Positions 1 through 8,317 of a DNA stretch of 64,000 nt are shown here, one piece after another. The stretch's first letter is position 1; each line of letters starts with the position of its first letter. The notes below the pieces were generated by a model. It was not told the origin of the DNA. It did no database searches and saw nothing but the letters and a program-made list of their open reading frames with translations. The DNA is from Polaribacter sp. Hel1_33_78 (lineage in GTDB: Bacteria; Bacteroidota; Bacteroidia; Flavobacteriales; Flavobacteriaceae), in assembly GCF_900106075.1 (NCBI RefSeq), contig NZ_LT629794.1:62001-126000 (forward strand), in the 5' to 3' direction. A program made the position numbers and the translations under genes.

Positions 1-186
1 TAACAAACCATCTGCCTCTAATTTGTGCAACGCAGGATATAGAGCTCCTTCAGTAATCTGTAATTCGCCTTTGGTGAGTTCTTTTACTTTTTGAGTAATT
101 TCATATCCATACATTTTATCATTACTTTCTAATAACTTTAAAATAATGGTTTGCAAAGAACCTTTATATAGTTTCTGATTTCCCAT
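1..186 (-). CDS. PadR family transcriptional regulator, N-terminal part (cut by window edge)
   Basis: Reading the minus strand from an ATG at 186 gives 62 codons that run off the window. The visible protein starts MGNQKLYKGSLQTIILKLL and continues with YGYEIT and ITEGALYPALHKLE. These are the helices of a PadR-type winged-helix domain: the YGYEI turn and the GxLYPxLxxLE recognition helix are diagnostic of the family. PadR proteins are cytoplasmic repressors, often of membrane or stress operons controlled together with the regulator. The downstream genes that would show its target lie outside the window. Family assignment is firm; the regulated function is unknown. Confidence 0.85.
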   Translation of the reverse strand, partial: MGNQKLYKGSLQTIILKLLESNDKMYGYEITQKVKELTKGELQITEGALYPALHKLEADGLL

Positions 187-244
187 GGAGTAAATATATA
201 CATAATATTTTAATGCATCTAAATCTTATGTATTGTTTTTTTGA

Positions 245-281
245 TATAAAAAAATCCTGAAAAAATTAATTATCAGGATTT
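245..281 (-). terminator. Rho-independent terminator downstream of the thioredoxin gene
   Basis: AAATCCTGA (252-260) pairs with TCAGGATTT (273-281). On the minus strand the stem is followed by a run of seven T. It sits between the end of the thioredoxin gene and the padR start, so it should end the thioredoxin transcript. Confidence 0.75.
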
Positions 282-342
282 ATTAAAGATGTTCTTGCTT
301 AATTATGAAGCAAATTCCTTCCTTCCTCGCAATGATGTCTTT

Positions 343-702
343 TTATTTTGTTACTTTTAAAACATCCGCCATAATGCGTTCTAACTCTGCTTTTGGTAAC
401 GCTCCATTTGCCATTTCTGGTTGCCCTTCCATCGGACAAAATAACATCGAAGGAATACTTCTAATGCCGAAAGCCGCCGCTAACTCTTGCTCTGCTTCAG
501 TATCTATTTTATAAATATCAACTTTACCTTCAAACTCCTCTGAAAGTTGCTCTAAAATTGGCGCTAACGTTTTACAAGGGCCACACCAATCTGCGTAAAA
601 ATCGATTAAAACAGGTTTGTTTCCTTCAAATTTCCACTCTTTGTTTTCTTCAAAATTAAAGACCTTTTTTAAAAAGGTTTCTTTCGTTAAGTTTTCTGTC
701 AT
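343..702 (-). CDS. trxA: Thioredoxin
   Basis: A 119-residue cytoplasmic thioredoxin with the redox motif W39-C-G-P-C43 preceded by VLIDFYAD, and the cis-proline segment RSIPSM. It lacks a signal peptide, so it should act as a general disulfide reductase in the cytoplasm with thioredoxin reductase as partner (not in the window). It is slightly longer at the N-terminus than E. coli TrxA (about 109 residues). It is transcribed alone: its own terminator lies downstream and a TAnnTTTG promoter element lies about 20 bases upstream of the ATG. The gene symbol is by function; flavobacteria carry several thioredoxin paralogues. Confidence 0.92.
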   Translation of the reverse strand: MTENLTKETFLKKVFNFEENKEWKFEGNKPVLIDFYADWCGPCKTLAPILEQLSEEFEGKVDIYKIDTEAEQELAAAFGIRSIPSMLFCPMEGQPEMANGALPKAELERIMADVLKVTK

Positions 703-721
703 TCTAAATTCTTTTTTTCTA

Positions 722-757
722 CAAAAGTAGTCGTTTTTATACTGCTCTCATTACAAA
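722..757 (-). promoter_or_regulatory. Candidate promoter of the thioredoxin gene
   Basis: The minus strand reads TACTTTTG at 729-722, matching the flavobacterial -7 consensus TAnnTTTG. TTTG lies at 757-754, 24 bases further upstream, slightly longer than the usual spacing. The segment is also a near-duplicated motif on the plus strand: ACAAAAGTAGTC at 721 and ACAAAGTAGTC at 753. Confidence 0.45.
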
Positions 758-856
758 GTAGTCAGTCTCTGAAACCTCAAACGTTAAAAAATGTTAAATA
801 ACTAACAATCTGTTCAATAACTTCTAATTTTGATAAGATGTCAAATTTCAGAACTT

Positions 857-3013
857 ATGAAGAATAAATTACTCATTCCCATCTTGTTTGCAAGTGCAAT
901 TTTTGTTTCTTGCAAAGAAGAAGTTAAACAAAGAAATATAGAGGTGAACTACCCAGAAACAATTAAAAAGGCCATTATAGACACTATTTTTGATACAAAA
1001 GTAGTTGATAATTACAGATGGTTAGAAGATGATCGAAGCAAGGAAACAGAAGCTTGGGTAAAAGCAGAAAATGCGGTTACTTTTAATTATTTAAATAAAA
1101 TTCCGTATCGGGAACAACTTAAATCTCGGTTAACAGCATTATGGAATTACGAAAAAGTAGGAACCCCTTTTAAAGAAGGTGATTACGTCTATTTTTATAA
1201 AAATAATGGTTTACAAAATCAGTACGTAGTGTATAGAAAAAAAGACGACAAAGAAGAGGTTTTTTTAGATCCCAATACTTTTTCTGAAGACGCTACAACT
1301 TCTTTAGGTGCTTTGAGTTTTTCTAAAGATGGAAAAACGGTTGCATATTCTATTTCTGAAGGTGGTTCTGATTGGCGTAAAATAATTATTATGGACACTG
1401 ACACTAAAATAATTAAAGAAGACACGATTGTTGATGTAAAATTCTCTGGAATTTCTTGGTATAAAAACGAAGGTTTCTATTATTCTAGTTATGATAAACC
1501 GAAAGGAAGTGAGCTTTCTGCAAAAACAGATCAGCACAAATTATATTATCATAAATTAGGAACCTCACAAAAAAATGATGTCGTTATATTTGGAGAAAAA
1601 GCCTCTGAAAAGCACCGGTATGTGAGTGGTTACTTAACTGAAGATCATACCTATTTAATTATTTCGGCTTCCACATCAACCTCTGGGAATAAATTATTTA
1701 TAAAAGATTTATCTGTAAAAAATTCTGAGTTAATAACGGTTATCGATAATTTTGATAGTGATACTTCTGTGATAGAAAATAACCAAAATAAGCTATACTT
1801 GGTCACTAATTTAAATGCCGCCAATAAAAAAGTAGTCACTGTAGATGCTAAAAACCCAACGCAAGAACATTGGAAAGATTTTATTCCAGAAACAGAAAAT
1901 GTTTTAAACTTAACTTCTGGTGCAGGTTATTTCTTCGCAGAATATATGGTAGATGCCGTTTCTAAAGTGATACAATATGACTTTGACGGAAATTTAATTC
2001 GAGAAATAAAACTGCCTGGAGTGGGTTCTGCGGGTGGTTTTAGCGGCAAAAAAGAGGCAGCCGAATTATATTTTTCTTTTACCAATTACAACACGCCAAA
2101 CTCCTCTTATAAATTTAATCCAAAAGAAGGTACATATACGTCTTACTGGAAACCGTCCATCGATTTTAATGCTGACCATTATGAAAGTCATCAAGTGTTT
2201 TACACCTCAAAAGACGGAACCAAAGTCCCTATGATTATTACTCATAAAAAAGGCCTAGAATTGAATGGTAAAAACCCAACGATTTTATACGGTTACGGAG
2301 GTTTTAACATCAGCTTAACGCCAAGTTTTAGTATTGCAAATGCCGTTTGGATGGAGCAAGGAGGTATTTATGCTGTTCCTAATTTAAGAGGCGGTGGCGA
2401 ATATGGTAAAAAATGGCACGATGCCGGAACGCAACTAAAAAAACAAAATGTATTTGATGATTTTATTGCTGCTGCAGAATATTTAATTGCCGAAAAATAT
2501 ACTTCATCAGAATATTTAGCAATTCGTGGAGGTTCAAATGGAGGATTATTAGTAGGGGCAACCATGACGCAAAGACCAGAATTAATGAAAGTTGCGCTAC
2601 CCGCGGTTGGCGTTTTAGACATGTTGCGTTATCACACATTTACTGCGGGTGCAGGATGGGCTTATGATTACGGAACAGCAGAACAAAGCAAAGAAATGTT
2701 TAACTATTTAAAGGGATATTCTCCTGTACATAATGTAAAAGAAGGAACATCTTATCCTGCCACATTAGTTACCACAGGAGACCATGATGATCGAGTTGTA
2801 CCAGCACACAGTTTTAAATTTGCTGCAGAATTACAAGAAAAACAAGCTGGAGAAAGTCCTGTTTTAATTAGAATAGAAACCAATGCTGGTCATGGAGCAG
2901 GCACACCTGTAACAAAAACTATCGAACAATATGCCGATATTTTCGGATTTACTTTGTTTAATATGGGATTTGACCAATTAACAAATCCACCAAAAAATAA
3001 AATTAAAAGTTAA
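857..3013 (+). CDS. Prolyl oligopeptidase family (S9) lipoprotein
   Basis: A serine peptidase of family S9A that cleaves short peptides after proline. The ATG at 857 is preferred over the in-frame TTG at 830 because it puts a lipoprotein signal at the very N-terminus ([19 protein letters not shown], lipid-modified Cys19). This gives 718 residues, the usual length. A beta-propeller domain spans roughly residues 100-430. The alpha/beta-hydrolase domain carries the triad: Ser in GGSNGG (about residue 560), Asp in DHDDRV (642-646) and His in NAGHGAG (about 679). The lipobox places it outside the cytoplasm, probably in the periplasm or outer membrane, for peptide scavenging. It stands alone; no operon partner is visible. 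Confidence 0.93.
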   Translation: MKNKLLIPILFASAIFVSCKEEVKQRNIEVNYPETIKKAIIDTIFDTKVVDNYRWLEDDRSKETEAWVKAENAVTFNYLNKIPYREQLKSRLTALWNYEKVGTPFKEGDYVYFYKNNGLQNQYVVYRKKDDKEEVFLDPNTFSEDATTSLGALSFSKDGKTVAYSISEGGSDWRKIIIMDTDTKIIKEDTIVDVKFSGISWYKNEGFYYSSYDKPKGSELSAKTDQHKLYYHKLGTSQKNDVVIFGEKASEKHRYVSGYLTEDHTYLIISASTSTSGNKLFIKDLSVKNSELITVIDNFDSDTSVIENNQNKLYLVTNLNAANKKVVTVDAKNPTQEHWKDFIPETENVLNLTSGAGYFFAEYMVDAVSKVIQYDFDGNLIREIKLPGVGSAGGFSGKKEAAELYFSFTNYNTPNSSYKFNPKEGTYTSYWKPSIDFNADHYESHQVFYTSKDGTKVPMIITHKKGLELNGKNPTILYGYGGFNISLTPSFSIANAVWMEQGGIYAVPNLRGGGEYGKKWHDAGTQLKKQNVFDDFIAAAEYLIAEKYTSSEYLAIRGGSNGGLLVGATMTQRPELMKVALPAVGVLDMLRYHTFTAGAGWAYDYGTAEQSKEMFNYLKGYSPVHNVKEGTSYPATLVTTGDHDDRVVPAHSFKFAAELQEKQAGESPVLIRIETNAGHGAGTPVTKTIEQYADIFGFTLFNMGFDQLTNPPKNKIKS

Positions 3014-3116
3014 TACCTTTACTTATTATATTTATTTAATGGTACGAAAGTATCATCTTTAAAAAAATTCACAACAACCTTAACTAAAAATCAATAAAGG
3101 AAAATATAATACACAA

Positions 3117-3548
3117 ATGAAATTTAAAATCCCATTTCTAATATTTATTACTTTCATTGTGATAAGCTGCGACAATGATAACAACAACTTAAGAAATTCT
3201 TTGGAGAATTCTGATAGAATTCGAGTAGAGGACGATTTATTTTCAAATGCACCTAATGATGACTTCGAAATAATTATGGCCTCAATAGCTGATAACAATC
3301 TAAATATAACCATTGGATATGGAGGCGGATGCGGCAATATATATTATGATTTAGTAACTGGGACTGATTATTTGGAAACCAATCCTACTCAGAAAAATAT
3401 TAGGTTGGCATTTGATGATAAAGATAATTGTGAAGCTGGAATAGAACTTAAACTATCATTTAATTTAACGCAAATACAGATTTCAAGCACCAATAGAATA
3501 ATTATTAACCTTAATAAATGGGAAGACCCAATTGAGTATAATTACTAA
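3117..3548 (+). CDS. Hypothetical lipoprotein
   Basis: A 143-residue protein with a lipoprotein signal peptide (MKFKIPFLIFITFIVISC, Cys18) followed by an Asp/Asn-rich linker (DNDNNN). I do not recognise the mature domain. It contains GYGGGCG near residue 70 and a second Cys in DDKDNCEAG near residue 105, and could form an extracytoplasmic disulfide. It follows the prolyl oligopeptidase by about 100 bases, so co-transcription is possible but not shown. The signal peptide and clean codon usage support a real gene. Confidence 0.7.
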   Translation: MKFKIPFLIFITFIVISCDNDNNNLRNSLENSDRIRVEDDLFSNAPNDDFEIIMASIADNNLNITIGYGGGCGNIYYDLVTGTDYLETNPTQKNIRLAFDDKDNCEAGIELKLSFNLTQIQISSTNRIIINLNKWEDPIEYNY

Positions 3549-3551
3549 GAC

Positions 3552-3658
3552 TGTTTGTCAACCATGGGTATAGAAAATTACATAATATTTGTAAAAAATA
3601 AAATTTAAACATCAGAAAATAATTAAAGCAAACTTCTTCCAGATAGCGTTGACAAACA
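3552..3658. repeat. 11-bp perfect inverted repeat bounding a 107-bp segment
   Basis: TGTTTGTCAAC at 3552-3562 is the exact inverse complement of GTTGACAAACA at 3648-3658. The arms are 85 bases apart, too far for an ordinary terminator. The element begins with TG and ends with CA, as many transposon ends do, but no target duplication or transposase remnant can be recognised. It could be a small MITE-like element or chance. Confidence 0.3.
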
Positions 3659-3781
3659 ATATTTAAAATCCAACCTTTTAGAGAATGAGTGTCCAATTTT
3701 CTCCCTAACGACCAATAAAAATCAATATTTTAAGATAATATAGAGCTGTTAACCTTAGTAATCTTTACATTATAAGTTTAT

Positions 3782-4870
3782 CTAAACTTTTATAAAAACT
3801 TTCTTTTTAAACATTATATAACTTAATCCTAGATAAAATAAAACGACAGTTAAAGCATATATAAGAGAAGAAAGTTGATCAGAAAAGAAATGTTGCACAA
3901 AAATAGTGTTGTATAAATAACTATGTACATTAGAATCTCCAACTTTTGTTAAATACATAATTTTAGAAATAAAACTGGATAAGAAGTAGATGGTAATTGC
4001 ATTCATACCCATATACTTAAAAACGTCTCCAAAGTTAAAACCCCTAACATCGTTTAAATAGTATATTATAGCTAGAGTAATTGTTGCCCAACCACTTGTG
4101 GCTAAAACAAAACTACTACTCCAAATTGCTTTGTTTATAGGGAACCAAATATCTAAAATATTACCTAAAGCTAATAATAAAACACCAGCCATAAATAATT
4201 TTTTAACGCTTCTGTGTTTGTCTAATAAATTCCCTATTAATATCCCAAAAAGACAAGAAACAATAGAAGGTAAAGTGCTAAAGAATCCTTCTGGATCATA
4301 GTCTGTTTTCCACATATGATTTCCAAGAAGATTTGAATCTATAAAGTTTGACCAGTTATTTGGCGCTCTGTTAAATGTAGGTAGAGTTCCGTCAGAAAAA
4401 GGAAGGAAACCTAACACTAACCAATATCCAATTAATATTGTAATACTGATACCTAATAAAAGTTTCCAATTACAATTAAGGTATAATACGGATGATATAA
4501 AAAAAACGATACCAATTCTCTGTAAAACTCCGGGCAAACGAACTGTTTCTAGTTCTTCGAAAAAAGGGAAATATGGCAAGAACACATTTAAAAATAAGCC
4601 TAAACTTATCAGTTTTAAACTTCTAATTAATATTTTGTTATACGTAGATTTACTTTTTGCTTTATTTTTGTAGGCAAAGAAAATAGAAATTCCAACTATA
4701 AATAAAAAGAAAGGAAAAACTAAGTCTGTTGGAGTTAAACCGTGCCAATTTGCATGCAACAGAGGACTAAAGACAGAACTCCAATTTCCTGGTGTGTTAA
4801 CCAAAATCATGGCAGCAATTGTAATTCCTCTAAATAAATCAACAGATTTAATTCTCTTTGAAGTCAGCAT
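3782..4870 (-). CDS. nagX: NagX-like membrane acyltransferase (DUF5009/COG4299, HGSNAT-like)
   Basis: A 362-residue multi-pass membrane protein beginning MLTSKRIKSVDLFRGITIA, with the family's RxxSxDxxRG segment, then NTPGNW, a conserved His pair region (HANWHGLTPTDLVFPFF) and about ten hydrophobic helices. It belongs to the family related to the human lysosomal heparan-alpha-glucosaminide N-acetyltransferase. In proteobacterial chitin and GlcNAc regulons the homologue is called NagX and travels with the permease NagP; here only 4 bases separate it from nagP, supporting the same job. Its reaction in bacteria is not well defined. It may acetylate or handle amino-sugar residues at the inner membrane. 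It is the last gene of the minus-strand set. Confidence 0.8.
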   Translation of the reverse strand: MLTSKRIKSVDLFRGITIAAMILVNTPGNWSSVFSPLLHANWHGLTPTDLVFPFFLFIVGISIFFAYKNKAKSKSTYNKILIRSLKLISLGLFLNVFLPYFPFFEELETVRLPGVLQRIGIVFFISSVLYLNCNWKLLLGISITILIGYWLVLGFLPFSDGTLPTFNRAPNNWSNFIDSNLLGNHMWKTDYDPEGFFSTLPSIVSCLFGILIGNLLDKHRSVKKLFMAGVLLLALGNILDIWFPINKAIWSSSFVLATSGWATITLAIIYYLNDVRGFNFGDVFKYMGMNAITIYFLSSFISKIMYLTKVGDSNVHSYLYNTIFVQHFFSDQLSSLIYALTVVLFYLGLSYIMFKKKVFIKV

Positions 4871-4874
4871 AAGG

Positions 4875-6206
4875 TTATACTTTTTTTAAACCAACCTTAT
4901 GTCCCCAAAAAGCATAATATAATATTATTATATAACATGGTAATAAAATCCAATATCCAAATGAAGCAGCTTCTGCTAATGCACTTGCTTCATTTATTCC
5001 ATTTGTTATTAATCCTTCTTTTCTGTTATCAACTAAAGCGCCATATAAAGGTGGAATAATAGCTCCACCAGATATTGCCATAATTAATAAAGCTGATGCA
5101 GTTTTAGTGAATTTACCCAAACCTGTTAATGCCAAGGGCCAAATTGCTGGCCAAACTAATGCGTTTGCGATTCCTAAAGCAGCTACAAAAAGGACTGATG
5201 TAAATCCAGTTGTATAAACAATACAAAAAGAGAATACAATACCTAGAATTGCACTTATTTTTAAAGCGAAAGATTGTGTAATATATTTTGGGATTAAAAA
5301 CACACCCAAACCATAAGTGGCAACCATAGCCATTAAAGTAAATAAAGTAAAAAACTTAGCTTCCTCAACAGGAATATTTAAAGATATTCCATAAGCAATA
5401 ATAGTATCACCTGCTACAACTTCAACTCCAACATATAAAAACAAAGCTAAAACACCAAGCCATAAATGTGGAAACTGAAATATACTTGATTTTGCTTTTT
5501 CGTCAGAATCAGACTCTTCAATTGGATCTGCTTCTACATGCGATAAAGGAGCTTTGCGAATTAAAATACCTAACACAAATAAAACAATTGCCATTATTAT
5601 ATAAGGGGTAATAACACTATCTGCCATTGTATTTAATAAATTGGCTTTTTCTTCATCATTAACAATATCTAATTTTTCTTTAATTCCACTTATTCCTGAT
5701 AACAAAATGGCTCCAAAAATAACAGAACCTAAAGATCCAGCCACTTTATTTGCAATACCCATTATTGCTATACGTTTTGCAGCACTTTCTATGGGGCCTA
5801 AAATTGTTATATATGGATTTGAAGCAGTTTGTAAAATGGTCATACCTGCTCCTTGTATAAAAATAGCTGTTAAAAACATCCAATAAGTTCTAGCATTTGC
5901 TGCTGGTATAAATAATAAAGCTCCTGCAGCCATTATAACTAACCCTAAAGACATTCCTTTTTTATATCCAATTTTATTGATGATATATGATGCTGGTAAA
6001 GCCATAACCACAAAAGAAATATAAGATGCAGAGGCCACTAAATAAGACTGCGCATCTGTTAATTCGTTGATGGTTTTCATAAACGGAATTAAAGCACCAT
6101 TTATCCAAGTAACAAAACCGAAAATAAAGAAAAGTCCAGCAATAATAATTATTGGAACTAATGTATTGTTTTTGGCTTGTGATGGAGATTTAGTATTATT
6201 GGACAT
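4875..6206 (-). CDS. nagP: GlcNAc permease, FucP/GluP-type MFS transporter
   Basis: A 443-residue, 12-helix transporter of the fucose-galactose-glucose:H+ symporter family. N-terminal signatures include FFIFGFVTWINGALIPF, YLVASASY and ASNPYITILGP. It should import a monosaccharide across the inner membrane. Because it is paired with nagX and faces a GlcNAc catabolic operon, GlcNAc is the most likely substrate (NagP role). The region upstream to the response regulator is 132 bases and may hold its own promoter. Specificity is inferred from context; glucose or other hexoses cannot be excluded from sequence alone. Confidence 0.85.
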   Translation of the reverse strand: MSNNTKSPSQAKNNTLVPIIIIAGLFFIFGFVTWINGALIPFMKTINELTDAQSYLVASASYISFVVMALPASYIINKIGYKKGMSLGLVIMAAGALLFIPAANARTYWMFLTAIFIQGAGMTILQTASNPYITILGPIESAAKRIAIMGIANKVAGSLGSVIFGAILLSGISGIKEKLDIVNDEEKANLLNTMADSVITPYIIMAIVLFVLGILIRKAPLSHVEADPIEESDSDEKAKSSIFQFPHLWLGVLALFLYVGVEVVAGDTIIAYGISLNIPVEEAKFFTLFTLMAMVATYGLGVFLIPKYITQSFALKISAILGIVFSFCIVYTTGFTSVLFVAALGIANALVWPAIWPLALTGLGKFTKTASALLIMAISGGAIIPPLYGALVDNRKEGLITNGINEASALAEAASFGYWILLPCYIIILYYAFWGHKVGLKKV

Positions 6207-6338
6207 TATTTTGATTTATTTTACGTTAAGATAAATGTAAAATATAAAATAACTATGTTAAAAATAATTCTACCAATGACTTAAAATTTATGTCAAACAG
6301 ATTTATTTATGAAATAAAATAATGATTATCCCATTTTT

Positions 6339-7052
6339 TTAATCAATATTCAAAATGGTTTTTTTTGCATGATTCACATATTTTCTACCTATTGGAATTC
6401 TAGTGGTTCCTATTTCTAATAAGTTACCTTCTAAACTTTTAATTTTATCAATAGCTACAGTATAAGATCTATGTATCCTTATAAAATTACTTTCAGGAAG
6501 TTCTTCCGTAATGCTTGTAATTGATTTATGTACAAGATAATTACCTGTTGTAGTAAAAACTTTAATGTAGTCTTTTAAAGATTCAATATAAAGAATCGTA
6601 TCAAATTTAATTTTTATGAGTTTTTTCTCTACTTTTAAAAAAATGAAAGAATCATTTTTAGAGTCTATTTCTTTTACTCCACCACCTTTTTGACTAAAAA
6701 CTTGTTGCGTAATTTTATTAATAGCTTTTAGAAACCTACTAAAAGGTATGGGTTTAACTAAATAATCTAAAACATCAAGATCAAAACTTTCTACAGCATA
6801 TTCTCTATAAGCTGTAGTAATAATAACATTTGTTTTTGATTTTATGATTTCTGCAAATTCTAAACCATTCATTTTTGGCATATTAATATCTAAAAAAAGC
6901 ACATCAATTTCGCCTTTTTCTAATAAGGGAATTGCCTCTATTGGATTATTAAAGGTTTTTACGATTTCGAAATTTTGAAACTCGCTTAAATGATTTTCAA
7001 CAACTCTAATTGCCAATGGCTCATCATCAATAATTACGCATTTTATTTTCAT
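6339..7052 (-). CDS. LytTR-family response regulator
   Basis: A 237-residue two-component regulator. The receiver domain (residues 1-120) has the acidic pair D9-D10, the phospho-acceptor Asp55 in FLDINMP, the TTAYREYA switch segment and the KP pair in LVKPIPF. The C-terminal LytTR DNA-binding domain (about 133-237) contains IKVFTTTGNYLVHKSI and RIHRSYTVAI. It lies 17 bases after its sensor kinase and just before nagP/nagX, opposite the SusC/SusD genes. It probably activates the GlcNAc locus in response to an amino-sugar signal, as the two-component system of the Flavobacterium johnsoniae chitin locus is thought to do. The regulatory target is inference. Confidence 0.9.
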   Translation of the reverse strand: MKIKCVIIDDEPLAIRVVENHLSEFQNFEIVKTFNNPIEAIPLLEKGEIDVLFLDINMPKMNGLEFAEIIKSKTNVIITTAYREYAVESFDLDVLDYLVKPIPFSRFLKAINKITQQVFSQKGGGVKEIDSKNDSFIFLKVEKKLIKIKFDTILYIESLKDYIKVFTTTGNYLVHKSITSITEELPESNFIRIHRSYTVAIDKIKSLEGNLLEIGTTRIPIGRKYVNHAKKTILNID

Positions 7053-7069
7053 AATTTAAATATACTAAA

Positions 7070-8113
7070 TTATAACTGTATTGATAATTCCACAATATAA
7101 TTTTGGCCTTCTGTTTTTGTTTTGAATGTATAACGATTATCATAAAGTAATTCTAATCTTCTTAGAACATTTTTATTTCCAATTCCATGATTTTTCTTAT
7201 CCTGAGTAAATAAATTATAGTTATTAATTACTGTAAATTTTAATAAATTAGTTTGAGTAATTTCAAAATCAATTAAAATATTTAATTCATTGTTATCTAA
7301 AGTGCCATGTTTGAAACAATTCTCAATAAATGGTAAAAACAATAAAGAAGGTACACTTTGGGCTTCTATATCACCCTGCATATTAATTTGTACTTTTATT
7401 TTATCTCCAAAACGTAATTTTTCTAAGTCTATGTAATTTTGAATATAATTTATTTCTTTTATTAATCTAATTTTAGGTTCTTTAGCATCATACAGAATAT
7501 ACTCCATAATCTCAGATAACTTTAAAACAACTTCAGGGGCCTGTTTTGATTTTTCTAAAGTTAAAGCATACAAGTTATTTAGTGTGTTAAAAAAAAAATG
7601 TGGTTGAATTTGTGCTTTTAAAAACTGAAGTTCCGTTTTTAACTGTGTTGCCTCCAAATTTTCAATCCTTTTTCTATCAAAAATCCAATCAGCAGTTAAC
7701 TTAATGGTTGTTACCAAACCAACATCGTAAATACCTATTAAAGAAACAACTAATATATGATTAAAAGCATACGCTCTTTGTGGAGTTTGAGATTCTGGCC
7801 AAACATTTTCATTTATAAAGATAAATATCAATTCAGTTCTGACTACATAAAATACAACCAAGCCAACTATAAAGAAGAAAACATAACTTATAATTTTTTT
7901 TCTGAAAAGTAATTTTGGTAGTAAAAAATAGACATGAAAGTATGCTAAAAGCATTCCTAGGGTTACAGTAACAATATTTGATTTAAAAGAATACCAATAG
8001 TCCTGATAATAACTACCCCATCTAACAACATTAAGAAGAAAATAACTAATCCAGAATAAAAAATGATATTTAACCGGAATCTTATAATTTATATTTTTAA
8101 AAGTATTATTCAA
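7070..8113 (-). CDS. LytS-like sensor histidine kinase
   Basis: A 347-residue kinase of the His_kinase family. Four hydrophobic helices occupy residues 15-140, then a short coiled coil leads to the phospho-acceptor box with H172 in QIQPHFFFNTLNNLYAL. The ATP-binding region contains LPFIENCFKHG and NHGIGNKNVLRRL. The frame opens at TTG (8113-8111); no in-frame ATG lies upstream, and the N-terminal residues KIPVKYHFLFWISYFLLNVVRWGSYY-region matches the family start, so a TTG start is likely. It has no large extracytoplasmic domain, so it probably senses a membrane or cytoplasmic signal. It pairs with the response regulator 17 bases downstream. Confidence 0.88.
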   Translation of the reverse strand: MNNTFKNINYKIPVKYHFLFWISYFLLNVVRWGSYYQDYWYSFKSNIVTVTLGMLLAYFHVYFLLPKLLFRKKIISYVFFFIVGLVVFYVVRTELIFIFINENVWPESQTPQRAYAFNHILVVSLIGIYDVGLVTTIKLTADWIFDRKRIENLEATQLKTELQFLKAQIQPHFFFNTLNNLYALTLEKSKQAPEVVLKLSEIMEYILYDAKEPKIRLIKEINYIQNYIDLEKLRFGDKIKVQINMQGDIEAQSVPSLLFLPFIENCFKHGTLDNNELNILIDFEITQTNLLKFTVINNYNLFTQDKKNHGIGNKNVLRRLELLYDNRYTFKTKTEGQNYIVELSIQL

Positions 8114-8317
8114 TGATAATAGTTTAATATTTGATGCTAAATTAGATAAAATTAATAAAAAATAGTCTTGAATTTAACAATTACATACACTGAAATTTAT
8201 TTATGTGTTAAAAAATGTCATTCATTGTTCTTTTAATGTTGTTTATATATATATTTTTTTGCTAACACTTAAATAATATACTTTTATCCAAGATAAATTT
8301 AATTAACTCAATTATTC

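Noticed and set aside
3511..3696. Minus-strand 61-codon frame across the inverted repeat
   Set aside because: No recognisable domain, overlaps the end of the lipoprotein gene, and lies across the inverted repeat.
8246..8261. -7 box for susC (TATATATATTTTTTTG)
   Set aside because: The spacing between TA and TTTG is two bases too long for the consensus and no good -33 box lines up, so I did not list it as a promoter.
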